Shown: positions 9,326-19,964, counted from the first letter of the stretch. The stretch: 59,287 nucleotides of DNA from Chryseobacterium sp. BGARF1 (GCF_001677955.1 NZ_LELA01000005.1:1-59287), one strand, 5' to 3'. Numbers and translations: made by a program. The notes: generated by a model not told the origin, from the letters alone.

Positions 9326-9552
9326 ATTTCTTCATCAATATAATTAAAAAACTCTTCCTCAGAAATCATATCTTTTTCTTCTAGTCGGTCTGCATAATCT
9401 GCCAATTTCTCGATAAACCATTTTGGCGTACCATCTTCGTAAAATTCTTCATCTTCCTTTATAGAAACAGATTTAACCCCTTTTATTTTCTCTAAAAGTT
9501 GCTTGATAAAGGCAAAATCTTCCACATTTTCTAGTTCTATATTAACAATCAT
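9301..9552 (-). CDS. Putative antitoxin of the RelE/ParE pair
   Basis: An acidic 83-aa protein (MIVNIELENVEDFAFIKQLL) in the first position of the toxin-antitoxin pair. The N-terminal half looks like a beta-rich dimerising segment and the C-terminal half is helical and Glu-rich, suited to wrapping a basic toxin. I do not recognise a named DNA-binding domain. Identification rests mainly on position, size and overlap with the toxin. Confidence 0.65.
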   Translation of the reverse strand: MIVNIELENVEDFAFIKQLLEKIKGVKSVSIKEDEEFYEDGTPKWFIEKLADYADRLEEKDMISEEEFFNYIDEEICRLKSPK

Positions 9553-9618
9553 AACACTGAATTTTATACAAAGTTAAAATAAATTTTGTATCATCGCATT
9601 TCAAAAAAATATCGGAAA

Positions 9619-10197
9619 ATGCAGGACTTTTTATTTTATTTAAAACTCGGTTGGGAACACATTATTTCATTAGATGCGCTTGATCATCAGCTTTTTGTTT
9701 TGGCTTTAATTGCTGTTTACACCTTCAAAGAATGGAAAAAAATTCTGATCTTGGTAACTGCATTTACCATCGGACATTCGATAACATTGGCATTAAGTAT
9801 TCTTGATGTGGTAAGGCTTCCTTCAGATTGGGTTGAATTTTTGATTCCGTTGACGATTGTTTTAACTGCTGCCGGAAATATTGTAATGAAAAATAAAAAA
9901 CAATCTCAAAATAAAACAAATTACTACTTAGCATTATTTTTTGGGCTCATTCACGGGTTGGGATTTGCCAATACCGCAAGAGTGATGATTGCCAAAAGTC
10001 AGAGCATTGCCGTTCCGTTGTTAGGTTTTAATATTGGTTTGGAAGCGGGTCAAATTGTTATTGTTTTTGCTATTCTAATATTGCTTTTCATTCTTTTAAA
10101 CCTATTCAAGGTAAACAAAAAAGACTGGATCCTTTTTGTATCGTCGGGAGTTTTTGCATTAGCTTTAAAAATGACTTTAGAGAGAATTCCTTTTTAA
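9619..10197 (+). CDS. HupE/UreJ family membrane protein
   Basis: A 192-aa polytopic membrane protein. The first helix holds the conserved GWEHIISLDALDHQLFVLAL pattern of the HupE/UreJ family with its His/Asp cluster, and HGLGFA follows in the middle. Family members are linked to nickel or other metal uptake, but many Bacteroidota copies are unlinked to hydrogenase or urease, as here. I use ATG 9619; the 11 upstream codons from TTG 9586 do not look like the family. It overlaps the convergent MFS gene by 21 bp. Confidence 0.8.
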   Translation: MQDFLFYLKLGWEHIISLDALDHQLFVLALIAVYTFKEWKKILILVTAFTIGHSITLALSILDVVRLPSDWVEFLIPLTIVLTAAGNIVMKNKKQSQNKTNYYLALFFGLIHGLGFANTARVMIAKSQSIAVPLLGFNIGLEAGQIVIVFAILILLFILLNLFKVNKKDWILFVSSGVFALALKMTLERIPF

Positions 10198-11562
10198 TCT
10201 AAAGCCTGAAATTAAAAATATACTTATGGTAACCAACAGTAAAACAATCATTACTAAAGTTGCCATAAAGTAACCATCTTCAAAACTAAAATAAACCCTG
10301 CCTACCAAACTTACCCCAAATCCTATAGAGATCTGTTGTATCGTCAAATAAACTCCGGTTGCAAGGGAAGTAATTGAAACATGTAATTTTCTCATTGCAT
10401 TGGTAAACATAGACGGCAAAACGATTCCGCATCCTATTCCGTAAAAGAATAATACAACGCAAATAATTGGTAAGTTGATTATTGAGGTATTGATGCTATA
10501 AATATGGGCTACAAGTCCTAAGATCATGATCAGTAAACCGAAAACAATAAATTTTTCCTGATATTTATTTAAAAATCTCACGGATAAAAGAGAGGCTAAA
10601 ACATAACCGATTCCCTGGCAAGCAAACAATAATCCTGTTTTTGTAGAGCTTAAATGATGATGTTCTTCAAAAAAATTGGCATTGATGAAAAAGTAAGAAT
10701 CCTGAACGAGGTAATAAGTAACCGCCGCCAAAAGTGCAATTTTAAAACTTGGATATAAAAAAGGTTTCATATTGATTAAAACCTCTTTTCCTTTTTTAAA
10801 TTTATTTTTTTGATTTAAAATAAAAATAATCAAACCTGCTAAAGATGAAAGCAACAATAAAATATTGCTTGGACTCCACCCTTCTTCTCCGCCAATTACA
10901 ATTTCATACATCAAAACAATCAGGAGAATAATCAATATTATTTGTGGAAAGATTTGGATAGATTCTTTTCGGTTAATCTCAACTTCTTTCAAATATTTAT
11001 TCGCTAAAATAATGACCAAAATCGCAATCGGAATATTGATAAAGAAAACAAGTCGCCACGCATCAAAACTAAAATGAAAATCAGGGATTATTCCGCCTAA
11101 AACCTGTCCTATAACCGAGGCGATTCCTGCAATCGCACCATAAATCCCCAAAGCTTTTACCCTTTCTTCTTCAATTGTAAAAACATTGGAAATTAAAGCA
11201 ACACCCTGCGGAACCATAAAAGCAGCCGAGATTCCCTGGAAAAGCCGACTTACATTCAATGCTATTGCAGAAGTAGAACTTCCACAAAAAAATGAGAACA
11301 ACATAAAGCTGAACATGGAAACGATAAAAGTTTTCTTGTGCCCATATTTGTTCCCTATTTTACTTCCTGTAATCAGAAAAGCACCGTAACCAATGATGTA
11401 AAAAACAATTATAAACTGCGTTTCGGCGGTACTTGCATTGATAGAATTTTTGATGGATGGTATTGCAATATTAACAATGAAAAGATCCAGAACACATAAA
11501 AAAATCGACATCGAAATGACAATTAAACTCAGCCATTTGTTAAACTCTTGAAAATTTCTCAT
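10177..11562 (-). CDS. MFS drug-resistance-type transporter (DHA2/EmrB-QacA-like)
   Basis: A 461-aa protein with about 14 predicted TM segments. It has the N-terminal motif FLCVLDLFIVNIAIPSI (motif D1-like) and the loop motif GNKYGHKKTF, as in EmrB/QacA proton-driven efflux proteins. Substrate unknown. It is divergent from an HxlR regulator 86 bp away, the usual layout when the regulator controls the pump. Confidence 0.85.
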   Translation of the reverse strand: MRNFQEFNKWLSLIVISMSIFLCVLDLFIVNIAIPSIKNSINASTAETQFIIVFYIIGYGAFLITGSKIGNKYGHKKTFIVSMFSFMLFSFFCGSSTSAIALNVSRLFQGISAAFMVPQGVALISNVFTIEEERVKALGIYGAIAGIASVIGQVLGGIIPDFHFSFDAWRLVFFINIPIAILVIILANKYLKEVEINRKESIQIFPQIILIILLIVLMYEIVIGGEEGWSPSNILLLLSSLAGLIIFILNQKNKFKKGKEVLINMKPFLYPSFKIALLAAVTYYLVQDSYFFINANFFEEHHHLSSTKTGLLFACQGIGYVLASLLSVRFLNKYQEKFIVFGLLIMILGLVAHIYSINTSIINLPIICVVLFFYGIGCGIVLPSMFTNAMRKLHVSITSLATGVYLTIQQISIGFGVSLVGRVYFSFEDGYFMATLVMIVLLLVTISIFLISGFRLKRNSL

Positions 11563-11598
11563 TTTTATTGATAATATTTTAACTTTACGGCATCAAAA

Positions 11599-11635
11599 GT
11601 AAGAACCTCAAATCCTGCTGTCAAGTAGGTAAGAA
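11599..11635. promoter_or_regulatory. Direct repeat GTAAGAA, possible HxlR operator
   Basis: Two copies of GTAAGAA (11599-11605 and 11629-11635) are exactly 30 bp apart, about three helix turns, in the 86-bp region between the divergent MFS and HxlR genes. This is a candidate binding site only. Confidence 0.25.
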
Positions 11636-11648
11636 AAACATACTCAGT

Positions 11649-12020
11649 ATGAATTTTAATACTAATTCTGATAATGAAACCGTTAGCTGTACAGAAAATT
11701 TTCTTTTTCTGGCAAATAATTGCTACGCAGAGCACGCTTTGAAGATGATTAATGGAAAATGGAAGATCTCTCTGATAAAAATTATCGCTAATGAGTGTCC
11801 AAAAAGATTCGGAGTTCTGAAGCGGGAATTAGATAATTTAGCACAGGGAACATTAACCACGATTTTAAAAGAATTGGAAAATGATGGTCTTATTTTGAGA
11901 ATTGCTTATGCTGAAATTCCTCCGAGAGTAGAATATAAATTAACAGAAAAAGGGATTGCCTTTTTGCCTATTATAAAATCAATGGAAGACTGGTGGTTAG
12001 CTTTTCCTGAAAACAATTAA
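11649..12020 (+). CDS. HxlR family winged-helix transcriptional regulator
   Basis: A 123-aa protein with the HxlR signature: a Cys near the helix start (NNCYAEHALKMINGKWKISLI), then RFGVLKRELDNLAQGTLTTILKELENDGLI and PPRVEYKLTEKG, the beta-wing. The N-terminal Cys is often the redox or electrophile sensor in this family. Likely regulates the divergent MFS gene. The M1 peptidase starts 12 bp downstream and may be co-transcribed. Confidence 0.88.
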   Translation: MNFNTNSDNETVSCTENFLFLANNCYAEHALKMINGKWKISLIKIIANECPKRFGVLKRELDNLAQGTLTTILKELENDGLILRIAYAEIPPRVEYKLTEKGIAFLPIIKSMEDWWLAFPENN

Positions 12021-12031
12021 AAATATTAGCT

Positions 12032-14410
12032 ATGAAATTTAAAGTTGCTGCACTTTCAGTTCTATTTTATACCGGCGCTTTTGCTCAGAATATTCAAAAT
12101 AATCCGGGAAGTAACCATGGGAACAGATTTGAACAATTAGGGACCATTCTTCCTACGCCAAACGTTTACAGAACAGCATCAGGAGCTCCGGGACAGGCTT
12201 ATTGGCAAAACAGAGCTGATTACGACATTACCGCATATCTGGATGAAGATAAAAGAAATTTGAAAGGTTCGGAAACGGTTACGTATCACAACAATTCACC
12301 TGACGATTTAGATTACATTTGGCTTCAGCTAGACGAAAACCAGCAATCAACTTTAAATAAAGCAGATTATCAGTTCTCTTCTACCCTTCCAAAATCGTTG
12401 AATGACCAGCAGCTAAAAACGACAGATCTTCCTGCAAAAGATAACGGTCTTGGCGTAAATTTGGAAAAAGTAACTGATGCTTCAGGAAATCCTTTGAAAT
12501 ACACCGTCAACAAAACGATGATGCGTATTGATCTTCCTAAAGTTTTGAAAAAAGGCGAAAAATTCATTTTTAAGATCGATTGGAATTACAATATTCCAAA
12601 CCGTATAAAAATGGGTGGTCGTGGCGGTTACGAAAATTTCGCAGAAGATGGAAATGATTTGTACACCATCACGCAATGGTTCCCGAGAATGTGCGTTTAC
12701 AGTGATTTTCATGGATGGCAAAATCATCAGTTTACAGGAAGAGGTGAATTTGCTTTAGTTTTTGGAAACTATAAAGTTTCGATGAACGTTCCCGCTGATC
12801 ACATTATTGGCGGAACCGGAGAATGTAAAAATTACGAACAGGTTCTTTCATCAGAACAATTATCAAGATATAAAAAGTCTCAGACTTCAGCTGAACCTGT
12901 AGAAATTGTGACTTTGGATGAAGCTAAAAAAGCAGAAAAAAATCATTCAAAACAAAGAAAAACTTGGGTTTTTGAAGCAAAGGATGTAAGAGATTTTGCC
13001 TGGACTTCTTCAAGAAAATTTGTTTGGGACGCAATGGGAGTTACCATTCCTGAAAACAACAATAAAGTAATGGCGATGAGTTTCTACCCGAAAGAAGCTT
13101 ATGGCCTGTACAGAAAATATTCAACAAAAGCCGTTGCTCATACCATTAAAACGTATTCAGAATTTACAATTCCATATCCTTATCCGGTAGCGCAGTCTGT
13201 AGAAGCTTCAAATGGAATGGAATATCCGATGATCTGTTTCAACTTTGGAAGAACAGAAAAAGACGGAACTTATTCTGAAGGTACCAAAAACGGAATGATC
13301 GGTGTAATTATTCATGAAGTGGGGCACAACTTTTTCCCGATGATCATCAATTCAGACGAAAGACAATGGAGCTGGATGGATGAAGGTCTAAATACCTTTA
13401 CCGAATATTTAACGGAAGAAAAATGGGACAATAAATTCCCTTCAAAACGTGGTCCGGCTTGGACGATCGTGGATTACATGAAGCTTCCGAAAGACCAATT
13501 GGAACCAATTATGAGTAATTCTGAAAACATTATTCAGTTTGGACCGAATGCCTATTCAAAACCAGCAACAGGATTGAATATTCTTCGTGAAACCATTATG
13601 GGAAGAGAGCTTTTCGACAAAGCTTTTAAAACCTATTCTAAAAGATGGGCGTTCAAACATCCTGAACCTGCAGATTTTTTCAGAACAATGGAAGATGCAA
13701 GTGGTGAAGACCTAGACTGGTTCTGGAGAGGTTGGTTTTATGGAACAGACCCTGTAGACATTGCGATCGATAAAGTGACCATGGCTAGTCCGGATTTCAG
13801 CACTGTAAAAGAAGCTAATGTAACTAAATACAAAGTAGAAGAACCTTTACAAAATCCTTTTGAAGACATTTCAAAGGTCAGAAATAAAGAAGATAAAACG
13901 ATTGCATTTGAAGTAGATAAAGATAAAAATCTACAGGATTTTTATTACCGCTATGACCGTGGTCAGGAAAAAGTAGATACCAATAAAGAATACACTTTAA
14001 AAACAGAAGCAAATATCGCTTTAGACAAAAAAGAACAGGAAAAGCTTAAAAACATCAATGCTTATCAAATTGACTTTGTAAATAAAGGAGGTTTAGTAAT
14101 GCCTGTTATTCTTGAATTCACTTTTGAAGACGGTTCAAAATTAAGAGATAAATCTTCGGCTCAAATTTGGAGACACAATGAAAAGAAAATTTCAAAAACG
14201 TTCTATTTCGATAAAAAATTAAAATCAATTCAACTGGATCCTATGAGAGAAACTGCAGATATTGATACTTCAAACAATTTCTGGAGCAATGACGGAAGCT
14301 CTTCTGAAACTTCAAAATTCCATGTTTTCAAAGAAAAACAAAATGGAACTGTGAGAGGAGGCGCCAATGGAAAGGTCAATCCGATGCAGGCTGCAGGAAA
14401 GAAAAACTAA
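12032..14410 (+). CDS. M1 family metallopeptidase (secreted)
   Basis: A 792-aa zinc aminopeptidase-like enzyme. A signal peptide (residues 1-19, ending GAFAQ) directs export. The zinc site is HEVGH at 428-432 with the third ligand Glu 451 in DEGLNTF, spacing 18 residues as in gluzincins. The usual GxMEN exopeptidase motif appears as EASNGMEYP, so it belongs to the M1 branch common in Bacteroidota with altered amino-end recognition. No T9SS sorting domain at the C-terminus. Peptide substrate unknown. Confidence 0.9.
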   Translation: MKFKVAALSVLFYTGAFAQNIQNNPGSNHGNRFEQLGTILPTPNVYRTASGAPGQAYWQNRADYDITAYLDEDKRNLKGSETVTYHNNSPDDLDYIWLQLDENQQSTLNKADYQFSSTLPKSLNDQQLKTTDLPAKDNGLGVNLEKVTDASGNPLKYTVNKTMMRIDLPKVLKKGEKFIFKIDWNYNIPNRIKMGGRGGYENFAEDGNDLYTITQWFPRMCVYSDFHGWQNHQFTGRGEFALVFGNYKVSMNVPADHIIGGTGECKNYEQVLSSEQLSRYKKSQTSAEPVEIVTLDEAKKAEKNHSKQRKTWVFEAKDVRDFAWTSSRKFVWDAMGVTIPENNNKVMAMSFYPKEAYGLYRKYSTKAVAHTIKTYSEFTIPYPYPVAQSVEASNGMEYPMICFNFGRTEKDGTYSEGTKNGMIGVIIHEVGHNFFPMIINSDERQWSWMDEGLNTFTEYLTEEKWDNKFPSKRGPAWTIVDYMKLPKDQLEPIMSNSENIIQFGPNAYSKPATGLNILRETIMGRELFDKAFKTYSKRWAFKHPEPADFFRTMEDASGEDLDWFWRGWFYGTDPVDIAIDKVTMASPDFSTVKEANVTKYKVEEPLQNPFEDISKVRNKEDKTIAFEVDKDKNLQDFYYRYDRGQEKVDTNKEYTLKTEANIALDKKEQEKLKNINAYQIDFVNKGGLVMPVILEFTFEDGSKLRDKSSAQIWRHNEKKISKTFYFDKKLKSIQLDPMRETADIDTSNNFWSNDGSSSETSKFHVFKEKQNGTVRGGANGKVNPMQAAGKKN

Positions 14411-14450
14411 AATTTAATAGAAGGTTCACTGATAACAGGTGGACTTTTTT

Positions 14451-14513
14451 TCTGCCAAAATTTCACATTAACATTTCAAAAGTCTGCCAAAATTTTTAAA
14501 ACCCCTTCTTGGC
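14451..14513 (+). promoter_or_regulatory. groES upstream repeat region
   Basis: TCTGCCAAAATTT occurs twice (near 14451 and 14483), and TGGCA at about 14509 is an inverted match to the second TGCCA. Such an arrangement just upstream of a chaperonin operon could be a stress-regulator site. No CIRCE element (TTAGCACTC with an inverted partner) is visible. Confidence 0.3.
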
Positions 14514-14563
14514 ATACAATTAGAGACTTCCTACACAGAAATAATTAAAAAATAAAATATATT

Positions 14564-14842
14564 ATGTCAGTAAACTTTAAACCATTAGCAGATAGAGTTT
14601 TGATTGAGCCGATCGCTGCAGAAACTAAAACAGCTTCAGGAATTATTATTCCAGACACGGCGAAAGAAAAACCACAAGAAGGTACAGTTGTAGCAGTAGG
14701 TCCTGGTAAAAAAGATGAGCCAACAACAGTACAGGTAGGTGACAAAGTTCTTTATGGAAAATATTCAGGTTCTGAATTAAAATTAGACGGTAAAGATTTC
14801 TTAATCGTTAAGGAAGCTGATCTACTAGGAATAATTGGCTAA
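14564..14842 (+). CDS. groS: Co-chaperonin GroES
   Basis: A 92-aa lid protein of the GroEL folding chamber. Shows [10 protein letters not shown], the flexible mobile loop with [12 protein letters not shown], and the C-terminal [26 protein letters not shown]. Length is normal for Cpn10. GroEL follows on the same strand, but the usual short gap is replaced by 507 bp holding a four-helix-bundle gene. Confidence 0.98.
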   Translation: MSVNFKPLADRVLIEPIAAETKTASGIIIPDTAKEKPQEGTVVAVGPGKKDEPTTVQVGDKVLYGKYSGSELKLDGKDFLIVKEADLLGIIG

Positions 14843-14880
14843 TGGCTTTTTGCTTCTAGCTTTTTGCAATTAAGTTCAAG
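14843..14880 (+). repeat. Left AGCTTTT/TTGC-rich repeat flanking the four-helix-bundle gene
   Basis: Immediately after the groES stop comes a string of GGCTTTTTGC and TAGCTTTTTGC units. It is an imperfect inverted counterpart of the GCTAAAAGC-rich stretch at 15302-15345. Similar TTAGC/GGCTTTTAGC units occur at 57620-57672. Confidence 0.55.
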
Positions 14881-14888
14881 CTAATACT

Positions 14889-15245
14889 ATGAGAGATTTT
14901 AAGAAATTTGAAGTTTGGCAATTGAGCCATCAATTAACTTTAAAAATTTATAATTCAACCAAGAGTTTTCCTAAAGAAGAGATTTTTGGATTGACCTCTC
15001 AAATCAGAAGATCATTTGCCTCAATCGGATATAATATTTCGGAAGGAAGCGGAAGAAATTCAGATAAAGAATTTGCTAATTTCATCAATATTGCACTAGG
15101 CTCGTCAAATGAAGCTGAAAACCAATTAATACTTTCTAAAGATTTAAATTACATCAACGAAATTGATTTTCAAAATCTTTCAGAAGAACTTATAATATTA
15201 AAAAAGAAGCTTGTAACACTTTGGAACAGGCTCAATGGAAAATAG
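14889..15245 (+). CDS. Four-helix-bundle protein (23S rRNA intervening-sequence type)
   Basis: A 118-aa protein matching the TIGR02436/23S-rRNA-IVP family: FEVWQLSHQLTLKIY, FPKEEIFGLTSQIRRSFASIGYNISEGSGR and a terminal helix LKKKLVTLWNRL. Homologues are encoded inside rRNA intervening sequences, or resemble Avd of diversity-generating retroelements, and bind nucleic acid. Here it sits alone between groES and groEL, bordered by imperfect inverted repeats, with no reverse transcriptase nearby. This suggests insertion into the operon. Confidence 0.88.
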   Translation: MRDFKKFEVWQLSHQLTLKIYNSTKSFPKEEIFGLTSQIRRSFASIGYNISEGSGRNSDKEFANFINIALGSSNEAENQLILSKDLNYINEIDFQNLSEELIILKKKLVTLWNRLNGK

Positions 15246-15301
15246 CTTTTAGCAAATCGCTGATAGCTTAAAAAAAAATCAAATTATAAATTAAAACCGC
15301 G

Positions 15302-16975
<1,674 letters not shown>

Positions 16976-17007
16976 CAGCCCGGTCAGCGACCGAGGCAAA
17001 TATATTA

Positions 17008-17037
17008 AACCGTTCAGATTTTTCTGAGCGGTTTTTT
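17008..17037 (+). terminator. Terminator after groEL
   Basis: Arms 17008-17018 and 17023-17033 (11 bp with one G-T pair) close a TTTT loop and are followed by T's. It belongs to the recurring AACCGYTC...GARCGGTT terminator type of this window. Confidence 0.88.
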
Positions 17038-17109
17038 CGTTCTTTAATAGGAGGATAGACATAAATTCTAATTTTTACGTATATTTAAGTCACTAAAAAA
17101 TGTTTTGAA

Positions 17110-17700
17110 GTGAATGAAGAATTAAATAAAGAAATAATTAAAAAATATAATGAATTAAATAGACGGCAGCATATTAGAATATCTGATAAATTTGCTAAGC
17201 GGGCAATTTCCTTTAAATTAATTCTTATAGACTTAGATACAATCTTGGATTGTTTTGAAATAATTACAACTTCACAAAATAAGGAAGAACTTGTCTTAAA
17301 TAGCGTATGGAACAATATCATTATAACTTATGGTAAAATTTTTACAAAATCTAAAAATGGCTTTACATCTTTAGTAGAGCAACATTGTATCAAAACAGAA
17401 TACAAAAATATTCACAATGAGTTACGAGATTTAAGAAATAAATTTATTGCACATAGGGAAGATAATGAAATTGAAAATTGTCTCTTGCTTGTTGCAGAAA
17501 ATAGAAATAATGGAAAAGTAGGATTTGAATACCATCTTCCGGTTGTTGTGCAAGCTTCACCACTAATAAAGGATTTAAACCTATTAAAAGATTTAATACT
17601 TGATTTAAAAAACTACGCAAATGCTAGACTTCAAGAAAGCTTAAAAAAAATCGATGATCGACTTTGGAGTGAGATTGAAAAAATCAAGGGTGAAAAATAA
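17110..17700 (+). CDS. Hypothetical protein with HEPN-like RxxxxxH motif
   Basis: A 196-aa mostly helical protein starting at GTG 17110. Residues near 110-120 read ELRDLRNKFIAHRED, an RNKFIAH motif like the R-x(4-6)-H active site of HEPN domains, many of which are RNases in toxin or phage-defence systems. Other HEPN-like proteins are non-catalytic. No antitoxin-like partner is next to it. Base composition is more AT-rich than groEL. Function is not established. Confidence 0.55.
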   Translation: MNEELNKEIIKKYNELNRRQHIRISDKFAKRAISFKLILIDLDTILDCFEIITTSQNKEELVLNSVWNNIIITYGKIFTKSKNGFTSLVEQHCIKTEYKNIHNELRDLRNKFIAHREDNEIENCLLLVAENRNNGKVGFEYHLPVVVQASPLIKDLNLLKDLILDLKNYANARLQESLKKIDDRLWSEIEKIKGEK

Positions 17701-17900
17701 TTTTACTGTTCGTAACCAATAAATATTAAAGCCAACTCTACAAAATACATCACTTACAAATATTCAGAAATTTAAATCTTAGACTTTCTTATTTGGTGGG
17801 ATTTGTAATGCCAGTAGAATTTAATTGTCAGAGATACTTTAGTATATTAAACAGTTTTTTGTTTTTAGAGAAATGTATTTTTATTTGTAATACTCCAAAA

Positions 17901-18596
17901 TTAATATCCTCTATTATCTAAAGGTGTTCCCTCCAATTCTGTAAACTCTATCTCTATAAATAGATTTATTGGTGGTAAAGCATATCCTCCTAGCTTATTG
18001 GTAGTATAATCTTTGCCGTTTATAATTTCAACTTGATTAACCTTCCAAATTTTTGGATACTTTTTTAAGTTATCATAAATAGTACTTTTTGCTGTTGCTA
18101 TATATTCACCATTCACATTGTTTTCAGACACGTTAAATTTATATTGTATTATTTTATTATCCGAAACATGATTAAATTTTTTTTGTATAATTAAAGTAAC
18201 ATCTTTAAAATCATTCTTAAATTGTTCAGAATCGAAATCATATTTCCTTTTTATGGAAATCGCATACACTTTATTATTTATTAATTTTAAATTATATGAA
18301 GTTTTATCTTTACTGGAAAAATTGGTAAAACATTTATTTAAACCATATTTAAAAGAAATAGATTTTTTGGAAAATTCTTCATCTAAATAGCCATAATTTG
18401 ATTTTATATCTGGTATTTTTCTACCATCCCAACTACCATTTTCCCTTATATCAGACACTTCAGTTGATGAATATAAATAATTATTAACTTCTGAGAGCTG
18501 TTTACCCATAAGTTTCAAATTTAAGTCATCAATTGTACATTGTGAGTACGAGAATTGAATTACTAGAACGAAGAAAGGCAGTATTTTTTTCAACAT
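17901..18596 (-). CDS. Hypothetical secreted protein
   Basis: A 231-aa protein with a signal peptide (MLKKILPFFVLVIQFSYSQC). The mature part is polar and Lys/Asn-rich with no family that I recognise; the C-terminus ends TELEGTPLDNRGY. It lies alone between a HEPN-like gene (200-bp gap at 17701-17900, where I see nothing) and a repeat-rich region. Confidence 0.6.
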   Translation of the reverse strand: MLKKILPFFVLVIQFSYSQCTIDDLNLKLMGKQLSEVNNYLYSSTEVSDIRENGSWDGRKIPDIKSNYGYLDEEFSKKSISFKYGLNKCFTNFSSKDKTSYNLKLINNKVYAISIKRKYDFDSEQFKNDFKDVTLIIQKKFNHVSDNKIIQYKFNVSENNVNGEYIATAKSTIYDNLKKYPKIWKVNQVEIINGKDYTTNKLGGYALPPINLFIEIEFTELEGTPLDNRGY

Positions 18597-18630
18597 GAAA
18601 TTTTGATGTAAATTTAATTATTTTTTTAAT

Positions 18631-18692
18631 GCGAATCCCTCGCTTGTGTGAGCCCCCTTCGCTGCCGCACGAATCCCTTCGTGTGGCTTTTT
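18631..18692 (+). repeat. GC-rich hairpin sequence
   Basis: An island of GC-rich sequence in AT-rich DNA. Arms 18664-18673 and 18678-18687 form a 10-bp stem with one G-T pair around TCCC, followed by TTTTTC, so it reads like a plus-strand terminator although the neighbouring gene is on minus. The preceding 18631-18651 has its own CTCGCTTG/GTGTGAG character. Likely part of a dispersed repeat. Confidence 0.4.
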
Positions 18693-18750
18693 CATAAAAA
18701 ACATTTACTCAATAAAATTTACTTTCTTGAATTAATAATTTAGAACCCGA

Positions 18751-18934
18751 TGTCGCAGATTTCCAATCCGCCACTTTTCCCTATCTTTAAAACCAAATCC
18801 CCCGCTGCGCAAAGTCTCATGACTTTGTGCAATAATGATAAAACAAAACCGCTCCTATCTGAGCGGTTTTTCCATATCAAAACGAATTCAAGATCTCAAC
18901 TTTCCAATCCACCACTTTTCCCTATATTTAAAAC
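18751..18934 (+). repeat. Direct repeats around a hairpin and a terminator
   Basis: A 34-bp sequence occurs at 18760-18793 and again at 18901-18934 with two mismatches. Between them lie a hairpin (18807-18816 with 18821-18830) and a terminator (18845-18871). A related sequence, starting TGTCGCAGATTTGCAATCCG, follows the kelch gene at 19927-19964, so the gene is bracketed by the same repeat family. Confidence 0.65.
18845..18871 (+). terminator. Perfect 10-bp terminator hairpin
   Basis: AAAACCGCTC (18845-18854) pairs perfectly with GAGCGGTTTT (18861-18870), followed by T. No plus-strand gene precedes it closely, so it may be carried by the repeat or insulate the kelch gene. Confidence 0.6.
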
Positions 18935-18979
18935 ATATTTTTCTACACAGAAAATCAATTAAACCAAACCTCAACGTCA

Positions 18980-19906
18980 TTGAAAACAAAATTATTACTC
19001 CTTTCACTTTTCGGTTTATGTTTAGCGAACGCACAAACCCTAAATTTTAAACATCTTTCGGATATGTCTATGAAAAGAGGAGCGATAAGCAGTGCCATTG
19101 CAGTTGACAATATCTATGTAAGCAATGGGTATAAAGATACGGATGGTAATGCTACTATTATTGAAAAATACAGTATTAAAGATAACCGTTGGAGTGTCAT
19201 CAACTCTAGTCTGGTTCCTAAAAGATTCGCCAATTCGGAGACTTACAATAATAAAATCTACATTTTTAACGGTTGGGGAAACAGCAATCTTGAAATTATA
19301 GACCTTGAAACTCATAAAAAAACGAAGGGAGCTATTAATCATGCCTACACAGGAAATGCAGGTTCTGCCATTCATAACGGAAAAATATATACCTTCGGAG
19401 GAAGTGGGCTAAACAATGCCGCCACCACCGTATTTTCTGATAGATTCCAATATTACGACATCGCTTCAGACACATGGCATCCGTTGCCGAATATGCCAAC
19501 AGCCAGAGAAGCAAGGGGCAAAATTGTGAATGATAAACTCTATGTTATTGGTGGCTTTAACGGAACCTCATCACGTTTGGTCAACGTGTACGATCTCAAC
19601 AAAAATCTTTGGACTGAGCAATACACGATGTCTGCTGCGATATCCGGTCATTCATTAGCGGTGTCCGGTAATAAGATTTTTATTGCAGGTGGATATAATA
19701 ATCAAAATTTTCTGGCCTATTTTGATACAGAAACGAATAAATTATATAAGTTATCATCCAACATGATTCCCAGACGACACGCAGCTGCGGAAATATATAA
19801 CAATAAATTATACATCATAGGTGGAAGTACAGCATCCTCAACCAAATCAGCTATTAAAAGCATTCAGGTTGCAGATATTAGCGAAGAAGCACTTTCCGCT
19901 AATTAA
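18980..19906 (+). CDS. Secreted kelch-repeat protein
   Basis: A 308-aa protein read from TTG 18980, because the signal peptide (MKTKLLLLSLFGLCLANAQ) starts exactly there and no ATG is available. The mature part is a series of about six kelch repeats with the GG and W pattern (KIYTFGGSGL, KLYVIGGFNG, KIFIAGGYNN, KLYIIGGSTA), a beta-propeller for binding. No sorting domain. Ligand unknown. Confidence 0.82.
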   Translation: MKTKLLLLSLFGLCLANAQTLNFKHLSDMSMKRGAISSAIAVDNIYVSNGYKDTDGNATIIEKYSIKDNRWSVINSSLVPKRFANSETYNNKIYIFNGWGNSNLEIIDLETHKKTKGAINHAYTGNAGSAIHNGKIYTFGGSGLNNAATTVFSDRFQYYDIASDTWHPLPNMPTAREARGKIVNDKLYVIGGFNGTSSRLVNVYDLNKNLWTEQYTMSAAISGHSLAVSGNKIFIAGGYNNQNFLAYFDTETNKLYKLSSNMIPRRHAAAEIYNNKLYIIGGSTASSTKSAIKSIQVADISEEALSAN

Positions 19907-19926
19907 ACGAATGAAGATGTATCCGC

Positions 19927-19964
19927 TGTCGCAGATTTGCAATCCGTGCCTTTTAATATAAAAC
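19927..19964 (+). repeat. Third copy of the kelch-flanking repeat
   Basis: Begins TGTCGCAGATTTGCAATCCG and ends TATAAAAC; related to 18753-18793 and 18901-18934. It lies 20 bp after the kelch stop. Confidence 0.5.

Noticed and set aside
14505..14520. Sigma-54 promoter for groES (TTGGCATACAATTAG)
   Set aside because: The -24 GG is present but the -12 GC element is absent, so the match is incomplete.
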